DNA from: Flavobacterium magnum | GTDB taxonomy: Bacteria > Bacteroidota > Bacteroidia > Flavobacteriales > Flavobacteriaceae | DNA: 64,000 bases | Reading direction: 5' to 3' | Assembly: GCF_003055625.1 (NCBI RefSeq) | Contig: NZ_CP028811.1 | Location: 2,108,001-2,172,000, forward strand | In this document: positions 55,805-64,000 of the stretch, piece after piece | Layout: the number at the start of each line of letters is the position of its first letter | Position numbering within the stretch: the first letter of the stretch is position 1 | Program-made: the position numbers and the translations under genes | The notes under the pieces: model-generated | Database searches by the model: none | The model's input: only the letters and a program-made list of their open reading frames with translations | What the model was told of the DNA's origin: nothing

Positions 55805-57703
55805 ATGGAAGAAAAGAAGTTAGACGTAAAATCAATTATCGGTTTTGTACTGATTTTTGTAGTATTTATGTGGATGATGCTGCCCAAGCAACTCACCAAA
55901 GAGGAACAGGCCGCCAAAGCAAAGAAAGAACAGGCCGCCAAAGCCGCTGCAGCTGCCTCGAAGACCGCCCCAACAAAAGTGATTACGGCACTGCCGGCTG
56001 ATTCCACCGCAGGCGATTCTGCCCAACTGGCGAAACTTCGCAGCACTTTGGGTGATTTTGCCTATTCGGCGACCCTTCCGTCCGCAAAGGAAAATTTTAC
56101 GACTATCGAAAACAAACTGGTCAGCCTGACCATTGCCAATAAGGGCGGTTACATCATCAATGCGAAACTGAAAGGGTATGAAAAAATCAGGAAAGGCTCG
56201 GGCGACCTTGTCGAACTGATCAAAGACAACAACGCCGGGCTCAACATCCGTCTGCAAACCCAGGACAACCGCGTCATCGACACCAGGAATATGTACTTTG
56301 AGCCGACGCTTACCAAATCCGGCGAGAATCAGATCCTGACGATGCGCCTCAAATCAGGACCTGATGCATTCCTCGAGTACCAGTATGTGCTCAAACCGGA
56401 CAACTACATGCTGGATTTCAGCGTGCGTTCCCAGGGACTTGCCAAGGTGCTGAACACATCAAAACCGGCAGACCTCGAATGGAACCTGAAAAGCTACCGC
56501 AACGAGAAGAGCGCTACGTATGAGTCGCGTTACGCAGATTTAAGATATGAATATGAAGACGGTAAAAACGATTACCTCGGACAGGGCAAGGACAAGACGG
56601 AATCGGTAGAAAAGGTATCCTACATTGCCTTTAAGCAGCACTTTTTTACCTCGATATTGCTGACTGACAAGCCATTCGCCAAAGCCGAACTGTATTCCAA
56701 CAACCTTGTTCATGATGAAAAGACCGACAGCACGTTCACCAAACAATTTCGTGCGACGGTGCCGCTCGCTTTCGAAAATGGGGAACTGGCCCAGAAAATG
56801 AATTGGTATTACGGTCCTACAGATTATAAGATCCTGAAGACCTACGACCGGAATATCGAGAAAATCGTCCCACTGGGATGGGGTATTTTCGGCTGGATCA
56901 ACCGCTACCTTTTCATACCCGCTTATGATGTGCTGAGCCTGATCATGTCTCAGGGATTGGCGATTATATTCTTTACGATCCTGATCAAACTCCTGATGTC
57001 GCCGGTCACTTACAAATCATTCCTCTCACAGGCCAAAATGAAAGTACTGCGTCCCGAGATTGCTGAACTCAACGAAAAGTTCAAGAAAGACCCGATGAAG
57101 AAGCAACAGGAGACAATGAAATTGTACAGCAAGGCGGGTGTAAACCCGATGGCAGGCTGTATTCCCGCGCTGCTGCAGATGCCCGTATTCTATGCGTTAT
57201 TCCAGTTTTTCCCATCGGCGTTGAGCCTCAGGCAGGAAGGATTCCTTTGGGCTACCGACCTTTCATCGTTTGACTCGGTTTACAAATTGCCGTTCTACAT
57301 CCCGCTTTACGGAAACCACATCAGCCTGTTCCCGATACTCGCCTCGATCGCCATTTTCTTTTACATGAAAATGACTACGGGCGATCAGCAGGCATCGGCC
57401 CCGCAGCAGGAAGGCATGCCGGATATGGCTAAAATCATGAAGGTGATGATTTACATCTCGCCATTGATGATGCTTATTTTCTTCAACAATTACGCTTCAG
57501 GACTGAGTTTGTACTATTTCATTTCAAACCTGATCAGCGTCGGGATCATGTTGGTGATCAAGAATTATATCGTTGACAATGATAAGATCCACGCGCAGAT
57601 TCAGGAGAACAAACTCAAAGAGCCTAAGAAACGAGGCCGTTTCCAGCAAAAACTTCAGGAGATGATGGAGCAGGCCGAAGCTGAGAAAGCCAAAAAGAAG
57701 TAA
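55805..57703 (+). CDS. yidC: Membrane protein insertase YidC
   Basis: 632 residues. N-terminal helix (IIGFVLIFVVFMWMM), an Ala/Lys-rich linker, a large periplasmic domain (about 75-350) and the conserved C-terminal insertase core with five helices (WGIFGWINRYLFIPAYDVLSL, NPMAGCIPALLQMPVFYALFQFF, FFNNYASGLSLYYFISN). It inserts and folds inner-membrane proteins with or without SecYEG. The basic C-terminal tail (KKRGRFQQKLQEMMEQAEAEK) can bind ribosomes. A strong terminator follows. Confidence 0.97.
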   Translation: MEEKKLDVKSIIGFVLIFVVFMWMMLPKQLTKEEQAAKAKKEQAAKAAAAASKTAPTKVITALPADSTAGDSAQLAKLRSTLGDFAYSATLPSAKENFTTIENKLVSLTIANKGGYIINAKLKGYEKIRKGSGDLVELIKDNNAGLNIRLQTQDNRVIDTRNMYFEPTLTKSGENQILTMRLKSGPDAFLEYQYVLKPDNYMLDFSVRSQGLAKVLNTSKPADLEWNLKSYRNEKSATYESRYADLRYEYEDGKNDYLGQGKDKTESVEKVSYIAFKQHFFTSILLTDKPFAKAELYSNNLVHDEKTDSTFTKQFRATVPLAFENGELAQKMNWYYGPTDYKILKTYDRNIEKIVPLGWGIFGWINRYLFIPAYDVLSLIMSQGLAIIFFTILIKLLMSPVTYKSFLSQAKMKVLRPEIAELNEKFKKDPMKKQQETMKLYSKAGVNPMAGCIPALLQMPVFYALFQFFPSALSLRQEGFLWATDLSSFDSVYKLPFYIPLYGNHISLFPILASIAIFFYMKMTTGDQQASAPQQEGMPDMAKIMKVMIYISPLMMLIFFNNYASGLSLYYFISNLISVGIMLVIKNYIVDNDKIHAQIQENKLKEPKKRGRFQQKLQEMMEQAEAEKAKKK

Positions 57704-57722
57704 GCGCCAAGCCTGAAATACC

Positions 57723-57770
57723 AATCCGGAAAACTGAAAGTCAATACGCTTTCCGGTTTCCGGATTTTTT
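57723..57770 (+). terminator. Rho-independent terminator after yidC
   Basis: AATCCGGAAA pairs with TTTCCGGATT (10 bp) across a 24-nt loop, followed by TTTT and CGGCTTTT. An alternative inner stem CGGAAA/TTTCCG is also possible. Confidence 0.8.
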
Positions 57771-57825
57771 CGGCTTTTCAATTCCGTGACATACTATTTT
57801 TGCAACAAACAAGTTTTATGCCTAA

Positions 57826-58536
57826 ATGAAATTACCAATGAAATACCTCCTTATCCTGTTTATCGGCTTCAGTGCGCTGGCCCAGACCAATATCAACCAA
57901 ACGGATGCCAACGGAAAAAAACACGGCCTTTGGAAAGGCACTTACGACGAGTCTAAAAGGCCGCGCTACGAGGGCACTTTTGAACACGGCATTGAGACCG
58001 GCACGTTCAAATATTTCGACGATACGAAGGACGGGAAAGTAATCGCTACACGCACTTTCAGCGAAAATGGCAAGGTAGCCTACACCACGCTTTACGACCG
58101 CAAGGGCTTTGTCGTCAGTGAAGGAAAAACGGTTGGCAAGCTTAACGAGGGCGAATGGAAGTACTATCAGGAAGAATCCAAAGACCTCATGACGCAGGAA
58201 TTTTACACCAATGGCAAGCTCAACGGGGTGCGCAAAGTGTTTTTCCCAGGGGGAATCATCGCCGAGGAAACGACCTATAAAGATGGCGTCAGGAATGGCA
58301 GCTACAAAAAATATACCGAGAAGGGTGCGGTGCTTGAAGAGTCAAATTTCAAAAACGGCGGCTATGACGGCATGGCCATTTTCCGGGATGGCGGCGGCGC
58401 CATCATCTCGAAGGGACCTTTCGTAAACGGACAGAAAAAGGGCACCTGGGAATTTTATAAGGACGGCAAACTCAAGGAAAAGAAAAAATTCCCGGAGCGC
58501 GTCAAATTCGCTAAAACTGTAAAAAAACAAGAGTAA
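57826..58536 (+). CDS. YwqK-like/MORN-type repeat protein
   Basis: 236 residues. A short N-terminal hydrophobic stretch (MKYLLILFIGFSALAQ) is a likely signal peptide. The rest consists of repeated 20-30-residue units of the G-x-Y/W-K-x-Y-x-x-x-G type (for example GVRKVFFPGGIIAEETTYKDG, NGSYKKYTEKGAV), as in MORN and YwqK families. These are sometimes annotated as antitoxins, but no toxin gene is adjacent, so that role should not be assumed. Possible -7 box TATTTTTG at 57792-57799. Confidence 0.82.
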   Translation: MKLPMKYLLILFIGFSALAQTNINQTDANGKKHGLWKGTYDESKRPRYEGTFEHGIETGTFKYFDDTKDGKVIATRTFSENGKVAYTTLYDRKGFVVSEGKTVGKLNEGEWKYYQEESKDLMTQEFYTNGKLNGVRKVFFPGGIIAEETTYKDGVRNGSYKKYTEKGAVLEESNFKNGGYDGMAIFRDGGGAIISKGPFVNGQKKGTWEFYKDGKLKEKKKFPERVKFAKTVKKQE

Positions 58537-58593
58537 ACTATAACCCGGTATCTTACAGATTGGACTAGTTTTATATTTGTTAAATACCACACC

Positions 58594-59151
58594 ATGAGCT
58601 TACTCGAATTAGGCGGCAGGTTTACACTGTTGGTCGCTTCAGTCCTGATCCTTTATTTTTTTTCCAACCGGAACAAAGCCGAAACCATCCATCCGCTGTA
58701 CATGATTGTCGGGCTTTGCACGTTTTCACTGTGTTACCTTTTCACCAAAATTGATATTGGCGTCGGCATCGGATTTGGGCTGTTTGCCATCTTTTCCGTG
58801 CTTCGCTTCCGCGCGAAAGCGTTCACAATCAACGGGATCATATTTCTTTTTACGTCCCTTACCTTATCGATACTGGATGTGATGTATCCGGTCGAGAAAT
58901 ACGAAATCCTGATCCTGTTCCAATCAGCCATCATCCTGTTTTTTATAATGGCATCAATGGTTTTGTTTGATAAAATCTCTCAGTTCAGCAACCATTGCGA
59001 CCTGATAATCCCATACGAAACCGGTTTCAGCCCCGAAGACAGCCACATCCGCCGGACCATCCGCGAGAAGATGGATATCGACAAGTTCCATTTTGAAGTC
59101 GTGTCCGTCAATACCGTCGACAGCGAGGTGATGATCAAGGTGTATTATTGA
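58594..59151 (+). CDS. DUF4956 membrane protein
   Basis: 185 residues. Three to four hydrophobic helices (FTLLVASVLILYFF, LYMIVGLCTFSLCYLF, GVGIGFGLFAIFSVLRFRAKAF, IILFFIMASMVLF) with the characteristic GIGFGLFAIFSVLRFR block and a soluble C-terminal alpha/beta tail (HFEVVSVNTVDSEVMIKVYY). Function unknown; the family is widespread and sometimes near polyphosphate/VTC-domain genes. A TATATTTG box at 58572-58579 may be its -7 element. Confidence 0.88.
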   Translation: MSLLELGGRFTLLVASVLILYFFSNRNKAETIHPLYMIVGLCTFSLCYLFTKIDIGVGIGFGLFAIFSVLRFRAKAFTINGIIFLFTSLTLSILDVMYPVEKYEILILFQSAIILFFIMASMVLFDKISQFSNHCDLIIPYETGFSPEDSHIRRTIREKMDIDKFHFEVVSVNTVDSEVMIKVYY

Positions 59152-59249
59152 CCGCTATCAGTTTGCATTACGCTGCCATAATTTTAACCAATCACATGAT
59201 GAAAGGCAACTGACAATTTTGCGTAAATTTGCGGCAGAATATTTTTGCT

Positions 59250-60437
59250 ATGAAAAGAGTGGTCGTCGGACTTTCAGGTGGTGTGGATTCCAGCGTTGCA
59301 GCCTATTTGCTGCAGCAGCAGGGATACGAGGTAATTGGATTGTTTATGAAAAACTGGCACGATGATTCGGTCACGATTTCCAATGAATGTCCGTGGCTGG
59401 AGGACAGCAACGATGCGCTGCTGGTTGCCGAAAAGCTCGGAATCCCTTTCCAGACTGTCGATTTGAGTGAACAGTACAAGGAAAAGATCGTGGACTATAT
59501 GTTCTCCGAATATGAAAAAGGCCGCACGCCGAATCCGGATGTGCTCTGCAACCGCGAAATCAAGTTTGACGTATTCATGAAGATTGCCCTGAGCCTTGGC
59601 GCTGATTACGTAGCCACAGGCCATTATTGCCGCAAAGCCGAAACACAGGAAGGCGGAAAGACCATCTACCGATTGCTTTCAGGAATCGACAGTAATAAGG
59701 ACCAATCGTACTTTTTATGCCAGCTCTCGCAGGAGCAGCTCTCCAAGGCGCTGTTCCCGATTGGCGCACTGACCAAACCCGAAGTACGCAGGATAGCGTC
59801 CGAAATGGATCTCGTCACCGCAGAAAAGAGGGATTCTCAAGGCCTGTGTTTTATAGGCAAGGTGCGCCTGCCGGAATTCTTACAGCAAAAACTGCAACCC
59901 AAAGAAGGCCTGATCATACAGGTAGATAAAGACGATCCGATATTCGACCAAACCAAACCGGAGACCACCTCAGAATTGGATTTGCTCGCCTTTGAAGCAG
60001 CCAGGCTCCCGTTTGCCGACGCCAAAGGGAAGGTCGTTGGCAAGCACCAGGGCGCCCACTATTTTACAAATGGCCAGCGGAAAGGACTCGGCGTGGGCGG
60101 TACGGCCGAGCCATTGTTCATCGTCGCCACCGATGTGGAACGGAACATTGTATATACCGGGATGGGCAGCGAACATCCGGGACTGTTTAGGAAAGCATTG
60201 TTCGTGCAATCGTCCGAAGTGCACTGGATCCGCGAAGATCTTGCCTTAAAGCCTGGTGAAAAACGGGAAACGATGGCACGCATCCGTTACCGGCAGCCAT
60301 TGCAAAAAGCGACCTTGCACCAGTTCGGGCACGGCTTGTACGTGTCATTCGCGGAAGCGCAATCGGCCATCACCGAAGGGCAGTTCGTCGCGTGGTATGA
60401 TGGCGAGGAATTGGTCGGTTCGGGAGTGATTTCATAA
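59250..60437 (+). CDS. mnmA: tRNA-specific 2-thiouridylase MnmA
   Basis: 395 residues from the ATG at 59250, preferred over an upstream TTG. It makes the 2-thio group of wobble uridine 34 in Lys, Glu and Gln tRNAs. The PP-loop [15 protein letters not shown] begins the protein. Catalytic cysteines are C100 ([12 protein letters not shown]) and C200 (GLCFIGKV). The C-terminal barrel domain has [20 protein letters not shown] box lies about 15 bp upstream of the ATG. Confidence 0.97.
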   Translation: MKRVVVGLSGGVDSSVAAYLLQQQGYEVIGLFMKNWHDDSVTISNECPWLEDSNDALLVAEKLGIPFQTVDLSEQYKEKIVDYMFSEYEKGRTPNPDVLCNREIKFDVFMKIALSLGADYVATGHYCRKAETQEGGKTIYRLLSGIDSNKDQSYFLCQLSQEQLSKALFPIGALTKPEVRRIASEMDLVTAEKRDSQGLCFIGKVRLPEFLQQKLQPKEGLIIQVDKDDPIFDQTKPETTSELDLLAFEAARLPFADAKGKVVGKHQGAHYFTNGQRKGLGVGGTAEPLFIVATDVERNIVYTGMGSEHPGLFRKALFVQSSEVHWIREDLALKPGEKRETMARIRYRQPLQKATLHQFGHGLYVSFAEAQSAITEGQFVAWYDGEELVGSGVIS

Positions 60438-60471
60438 GCTGCAGCCAGGCCAATACCTCCGCAAATTTTTG

Positions 60472-61335
60472 TCACTTTTTCGGAACAGTGCGGTATAAGT
60501 ATTTAAACGCATTCATCACCGCCTGGTGCATAATGGTCGCGTGGTTCTCTTCGGGCAGGTAATCGAAATAGATATCTGCACCTTCGGTACCCGACTTTTT
60601 AAGCTTTTCCGACAGCACGTTCGCGTCGACTTCCATGACCCGCGGAGTCGCTGTCGGGGTGAGTCCTTCCTTGCCGACGGCGAGATAAACAGCGACATCC
60701 CGCAGGTTTGGCGTCTGTTCATTCAGTAATGAGCCGTTGTCCCACCATAGGCTGGGGCTTATAATGATGTATCGGTTAAACAGCTGCGTTTTTTTGAACA
60801 GGATTTCGGTTGCCAGTAAACCGCCAAGCGATTGCCCGATAATCGTCCTTTCCGTACCCGCATGGTATTTTTTCTCAATATAGGGCTGCAGCTCTTTTTC
60901 TATAAACGCCATAAACCGGTCAGAGTGGCCTGTTGTCGGGTATTTTTTCCTGTCTTCCGCTACGGTGGTCGGGAAAGTGAAATCCCGCTGTCGGTCAACC
61001 GATGCAATCCCTACGACAATCGACTTTGGAACCAGGTTGATCCAGTCAAAATTATAAAACTGCAACAGGCCCACCACATGGATAAAATCCTCATCAGCCG
61101 AACCGTCCAGCAGATAGATCACCGGATATTTCGTCCCGTTGTCAGGATCGTAGCCTTCGGGCAGGTAAATGTTGAGTATGCGGTTTTCGTTGAGTTGGGC
61201 TGAATGGTATTCGTCGACAACGCCCAGTACAAAAGGTTTTGCCTCCGTCGTGCCGTTGCTTTTTTTATTTTGTGCGGCAACCGGCTGCGTCAACATAAAC
61301 ACGATACATAAATACAGGACTGCTCTTATTTTCAT
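60472..61335 (-). CDS. Secreted alpha/beta hydrolase, esterase D-like
   Basis: 287 residues from the ATG at 61335 with signal peptide (IRAVLYLCIVFMLTQPVAAQ). The serine nucleophile is S169 in IIGQSLGGLLATEIL, following the esterase PVIYLLDGSADED strand and ILNIYLPEGYDPDNG. The late histidine lies in EENHATIMHQ. The type matches putative esterase/IroE-like enzymes (PF00756) that hydrolyse enterobactin-type or acyl esters. A GTG start 24 bp upstream is possible. The substrate is unknown. Confidence 0.88.
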   Translation of the reverse strand: MKIRAVLYLCIVFMLTQPVAAQNKKSNGTTEAKPFVLGVVDEYHSAQLNENRILNIYLPEGYDPDNGTKYPVIYLLDGSADEDFIHVVGLLQFYNFDWINLVPKSIVVGIASVDRQRDFTFPTTVAEDRKKYPTTGHSDRFMAFIEKELQPYIEKKYHAGTERTIIGQSLGGLLATEILFKKTQLFNRYIIISPSLWWDNGSLLNEQTPNLRDVAVYLAVGKEGLTPTATPRVMEVDANVLSEKLKKSGTEGADIYFDYLPEENHATIMHQAVMNAFKYLYRTVPKK

Positions 61336-61445
61336 AACGGAATGCGGTGTTTGTTTCACCCGCCATTGAAGTCCGCGGGTGAGTCTTTAAAACGAAGTTA
61401 GGGAAAAAGAGGCGCTGTCACAACTTACGCACCCATTGTTGTGAA

Positions 61446-61661
61446 TCAGGAGTCAGGATCAGGAATGTTACGTGACAAGAAAACCAACTGTCTTTTTCCA
61501 CATTTTGCCCATAAAGCGCCCCGTTCAGAGCCTGCTTTCAAATCCTCAAGAGTTCTTACAGCCACATTTTTCGTAACCAGGTTGGGATATTCGATCTGTT
61601 TCGCATCACGGTGGTAAAAGGTCTTAAATGCGTCTTCACTGCGCCGCTCGGACATCATCAT
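61446..61661 (-). CDS. Possible small hypothetical protein or gene remnant
   Basis: A 71-codon frame starting with three Met codons (MMMSERRSEDAF) has no family I recognise. Its codon use and surroundings are unremarkable. It lies in a 480-bp gap between the esterase gene and an AT-rich protease-like gene. A plus-strand hairpin with T tract (AACCG/CGGTT, 61663-61684) lies just beyond its 5' end. It may be chance or a decayed gene. Confidence 0.25.
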   Translation of the reverse strand: MMMSERRSEDAFKTFYHRDAKQIEYPNLVTKNVAVRTLEDLKAGSERGALWAKCGKRQLVFLSRNIPDPDS

Positions 61662-61730
61662 GAGAACCGCAGCTACGGTTTTTTCGTTTTCGTTTATAGG
61701 TGGATTGTGTTTTGAAATTTTCGTTGGTTT

Positions 61731-61809
61731 GGCGGCATCAGGTAAGTTACGGCTTTGAAACTGCCTGAAATGTTATAGCGTCCGGCGGTTTCACGTCAGT
61801 TGCGGCTTT
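61731..61809. repeat. Imperfect 26-bp direct repeats beside the AT-rich gene
   Basis: GGCGGCATCAGGTAAGTTAC... (61731-61756) and GGCGGTTTCACGTCAGTTGC... (61784-61809), both ending CGGCTTT, agree at 21 of 26 positions and are separated by 27 bp. They lie 6 bp past the stop of the protease-like gene. They could be remains of an insertion or cassette boundary; no integrase is in the window. Confidence 0.5.
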
Positions 61810-61815
61810 TGTAGC

Positions 61816-62769
61816 TTACTGCTTTATTCCAAACTTGCTATCAATGTAGTCAATAATAATTGTCTTATTCTCAAACAGCAAAGGGCCAATTAGTCCTATA
61901 ATTTTTTCCTCTTTATTGAACTGAACATCTTCATCAGTATCCGTAAATTGAGCATTGGTGATTTTCATATCCTTTTCATTAAAAAATATTGGATTACGGA
62001 GTCGCTTTGTTTGAATAGTTATCTTATCGCCCCAGGTATTACCATCAAGTAGTTTTTCAGCTGGTTCATTAGCATCGGTAAACTTTAGTATCGTTTCTTT
62101 ATCGAGCAATAAATCTCCCATACAATTTCCAGTATCGAACAGCACAAATTCGGTTTTGTCTCCGATTTTAATAGGGATTTTTATTCTTCCCTTTCGAATA
62201 GTAGCATCTACATAATCTGCTTTCTTGTATTTTTTCGGTAGTTTAGTGTACATTCTTAGGCGATTATTTTTGAAATCAATGACCAAATAACTGTTTTGAA
62301 ATAAATCAGGAGCTATTGTCCCTACTAATTTTTGAGATTGCGAATTTATTGAGTCCAGTTGATAAGTGTCTCCATAATTGGGTACTAATGCAATATTTCT
62401 GTTTGGAAATGAACTTTTGTCTAATTGAATGTCTATGTCTTTTAGAAAAAAGCTTTTTCTCCCATTTAGATAATATGGAGTCATGGTTGTATCTAACTTT
62501 TCCATGATCTCAGGATAATCGTTAGTAAACGGTTTAAAAGAATTTTCATATAACAAAGTAGTCGTAGCACCTAAATCGAATTGCGCACAAAAATTATAGG
62601 TCATATTTTCTACTTTTAGAGGAATACTCATCGCCACTTTATCAAAATGTTTTCCATAAATAGTTTCACCATGCCAATCAAAATGTATCCATTGAGAGTT
62701 AGTTTGACCAAATAAACACGAAATATTTAGACTGACTAAAAAAATAATGGGTAATAATTTTTGTTTCAT
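61816..62769 (-). CDS. Secreted aspartic-protease-like (retropepsin-like) protein
   Basis: 317 residues with a signal peptide (MKQKLLPIIFLVSLNISCLFG). Two aspartate motifs resemble the two halves of pepsin-like proteases: CAQFDLGATTTLL in the first half (D-L-G) and VLFDTGNCMGDLLL in the second (D-T-G). The first lacks the usual Thr after Asp, so activity is uncertain. The gene is clearly more AT-rich than its neighbours and uses A/T-ending codons, a sign of transfer from a lower-GC relative. It lies between the direct repeats at 61731-61809 and tandem array 2. Confidence 0.72.
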   Translation of the reverse strand: MKQKLLPIIFLVSLNISCLFGQTNSQWIHFDWHGETIYGKHFDKVAMSIPLKVENMTYNFCAQFDLGATTTLLYENSFKPFTNDYPEIMEKLDTTMTPYYLNGRKSFFLKDIDIQLDKSSFPNRNIALVPNYGDTYQLDSINSQSQKLVGTIAPDLFQNSYLVIDFKNNRLRMYTKLPKKYKKADYVDATIRKGRIKIPIKIGDKTEFVLFDTGNCMGDLLLDKETILKFTDANEPAEKLLDGNTWGDKITIQTKRLRNPIFFNEKDMKITNAQFTDTDEDVQFNKEEKIIGLIGPLLFENKTIIIDYIDSKFGIKQ

Positions 62770-63396
62770 AAAGTTTTTATTTTCTTTTTAAGTTAAAGCT
62801 AACACCCAAATATACCCAAACTTTTCCTACACAATTCCAAGTTCTAAACAAAACCGACAACAAACACCAATCACCGAAAATCTACAGCTACTCCCTGCAA
62901 AAACGTACCCACACCTAACACATACCATTTCGTCCCCGCCATCGACCTTCGCGCCCTGACCATTGACGTTCGCGTCCCCGCCATCAACCTTCGCGTCCTC
63001 ACCATCGACGTTCGCGTCCTTGCCATCGACGTTCGCGCCTCGACCATCGACGTTCGCGCCCTGACCATCAACCTTCGCGTACTCGCCATCGACGTTCGCG
63101 CCTCAGCCATCAACCTTCGCGTCCCCACCATCGACGTTCGCGCCATGACCATTGACGTTCGCGTGCTCACCATCGACGTTCGCGCGCTGGTCATCGGATA
63201 GGCTGCGGAGGTATAGAAACGCTGCACATCACTATTGATATAAATTTTCAAAATATCATTCGTTTCAAAACATTATCGATGTTAAAAATGTTATAAAAAT
63301 AAACTAATAACAAAAAATTAAGAAATAAACTGTTTATTTCGTCGCATGGTTCGCCGGAAGCGAGCCAATATTCCTAACCCTTAACACTTTATAAAG
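62770..63396. other. Intergenic region holding tandem array 2
   Basis: Besides the 21-bp array at 62938-63197 the region is AT-rich. The 63200-63396 part contains A/T runs and a tract TTATTTCGTCGCATGG but no recognisable promoter pair. Open frames across the array are caused by its 21-bp period. Confidence 0.5.
62938..63197 (-). repeat. 21-bp tandem repeat array, 12 units (array 2)
   Basis: Twelve full 21-bp units (62938-63189) and a partial one. On the minus strand the consensus is GTCGATGGY, a variable core, then GCGAAC, the same unit as array 1 at 26362-26622, and again with most changes in the centre. It lies in the opposite orientation to array 1, about 36 kb away. Confidence 0.9.
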
Positions 63397-64000
63397 ATGA
63401 ATGGAAAGCAAAAAAACAAGCTCGCGTCGTACATCGTGACCGCAGCCATCGAAACCGAAGCCGATCCGGCAATCCTCGCCCAAATGCCCGATGCCCTGTT
63501 GCATCTCGCGGCCCTCAGGGCCGCCATTGCAAAAATCGAGCAGGCGTCTGCAGCACAGCTGCATTATGCCCAACGTGCCACCGGCAACAAGAACGAGGCG
63601 CGCCTCGCGCTCGAAGAGGCCGTGTTCAACGGTACCGCAGCACTCTGTGCGCTGTGCACCAGGCTGAAGGATGTGACCCTCGCGGAAGAATGGAACCTGA
63701 GTGTCAACACGCTTCAAAAGATGAGGGACCACAACCTGTTTGCCACCGCCACCAACCTCGTTACGGCAATGCAGCCCTACGCCACCGAGCTCGAGGCCTA
63801 TGGGATCCCTAAAAACAGCAACTCCGCCTTCACGGATACCATCGCGCTTTTCGGCGCCCTGATGCCAAAGCCACGCGAGAACCAGCTCAGCGAAAAGGAA
63901 GCCTCACTGCAGCTGCTCGAAGGCTTCAACGACGCGCAGGCCGCCGCGACCGGGCTCGATACCCTCGCCAACATGCTGCGCAAGCGCGAACCGGCCTTCT
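63397..64000 (+). CDS. Protein of unknown function (3' end outside window)
   Basis: The frame is open from ATG 63397 to the edge, 201 complete codons. The product is helix-rich and Ala/Leu-rich (MNGKQKNKLASYIVTAAIETEADPAILAQ at the start) with no membrane helix or signal peptide visible. Its GC-rich third positions contrast with the AT-rich upstream region. I do not recognise the family. No promoter pair was found, although TTTATAAAGATG precedes the start. Confidence 0.75.
   Translation, partial: MNGKQKNKLASYIVTAAIETEADPAILAQMPDALLHLAALRAAIAKIEQASAAQLHYAQRATGNKNEARLALEEAVFNGTAALCALCTRLKDVTLAEEWNLSVNTLQKMRDHNLFATATNLVTAMQPYATELEAYGIPKNSNSAFTDTIALFGALMPKPRENQLSEKEASLQLLEGFNDAQAAATGLDTLANMLRKREPAF

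Noticed and set aside
57826..58536. Toxin-antitoxin system
   Set aside because: The YwqK-like protein is often labelled an antitoxin, but there is no toxin gene beside it.
62871..63251. Repeat protein frame across tandem array 2
   Set aside because: It is an effect of the 21-bp repeat without a supported start or partner.

Overview
The window looks like chromosomal DNA of a member of the Flavobacteriaceae (Bacteroidota), probably Flavobacterium or a close relative. The support is: two large secreted proteins of the type IX secretion (T9SS) kind, one ending in the gliding-motility-type sorting domain; families typical of this group (DUF983, DUF3667, YceI-MarR pair, pRiA4b ORF-3 family, NA37 nucleoid protein, TIGR03915 pair); start regions that are A-rich and lack Shine-Dalgarno sites; and several TAnnTTTG promoter elements of the Bacteroidota type. 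No tRNA, rRNA, CRISPR array, transposase or phage gene was seen.

Layout. 1-8.1 kb (minus strand): an ABC exporter pair followed by two T9SS-type cell-surface proteins, the first cut by the window edge. 8.4-12.4 kb: nucleoid-associated protein, pRiA4b-like protein, prfA and pyrF. 12.4-17.4 kb (minus): thrA-thrB-thrC with a previously unmarked threonine/isoleucine-rich leader peptide in front of thrA. 17.6-20 kb: histidine ammonia-lyase and yaaA. 20-24.7 kb (minus): a compact cluster of a ferritin-like protein, a 14-cysteine protein, a DUF692/MNIO oxidase and its DUF2063 partner, followed by a polysaccharide deacetylase. This looks like a peptide/protein-modifying system with an unusual substrate and is the best candidate for an undescribed system. 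24.7-29.3 kb: accessory genes, GC-rich repeats and a 12-unit, 21-bp tandem array.

29.4-34.1 kb (minus): a complete tripartite drug-efflux operon (TetR, TolC, HlyD, DHA2-type MFS) with tandem TetR-like palindromes. 34.3-38.2 kb: a glutamine amidotransferase, the YceI/MarR pair with operator-like palindromes, and a thiol-redox run (TlpA-like, peroxiredoxin-like, rhodanese, DUF2892). 38.3-40.3 kb: a two-gene radical SAM DNA-repair-like module. 40.5-47.1 kb: five same-strand signalling genes (two hybrid or receiver-linked kinases, a response regulator, CheR and CheB) with no chemotaxis partners.

47-54 kb: a secreted propeller-like protein, a di-haem cytochrome peroxidase, a PAS kinase, DUF4256, an ABC exporter and DUF1801. 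54.1-60.4 kb: core genes pyrG, yidC, a YwqK-like protein, DUF4956 and mnmA. 60.4-64 kb: an esterase, an AT-rich aspartic-protease-like gene next to imperfect direct repeats, a second 12-unit 21-bp array in opposite orientation to the first, and the start of a gene of unknown function that runs off the window.

All calls come from reading the sequence and remembered family features. No database search was run.
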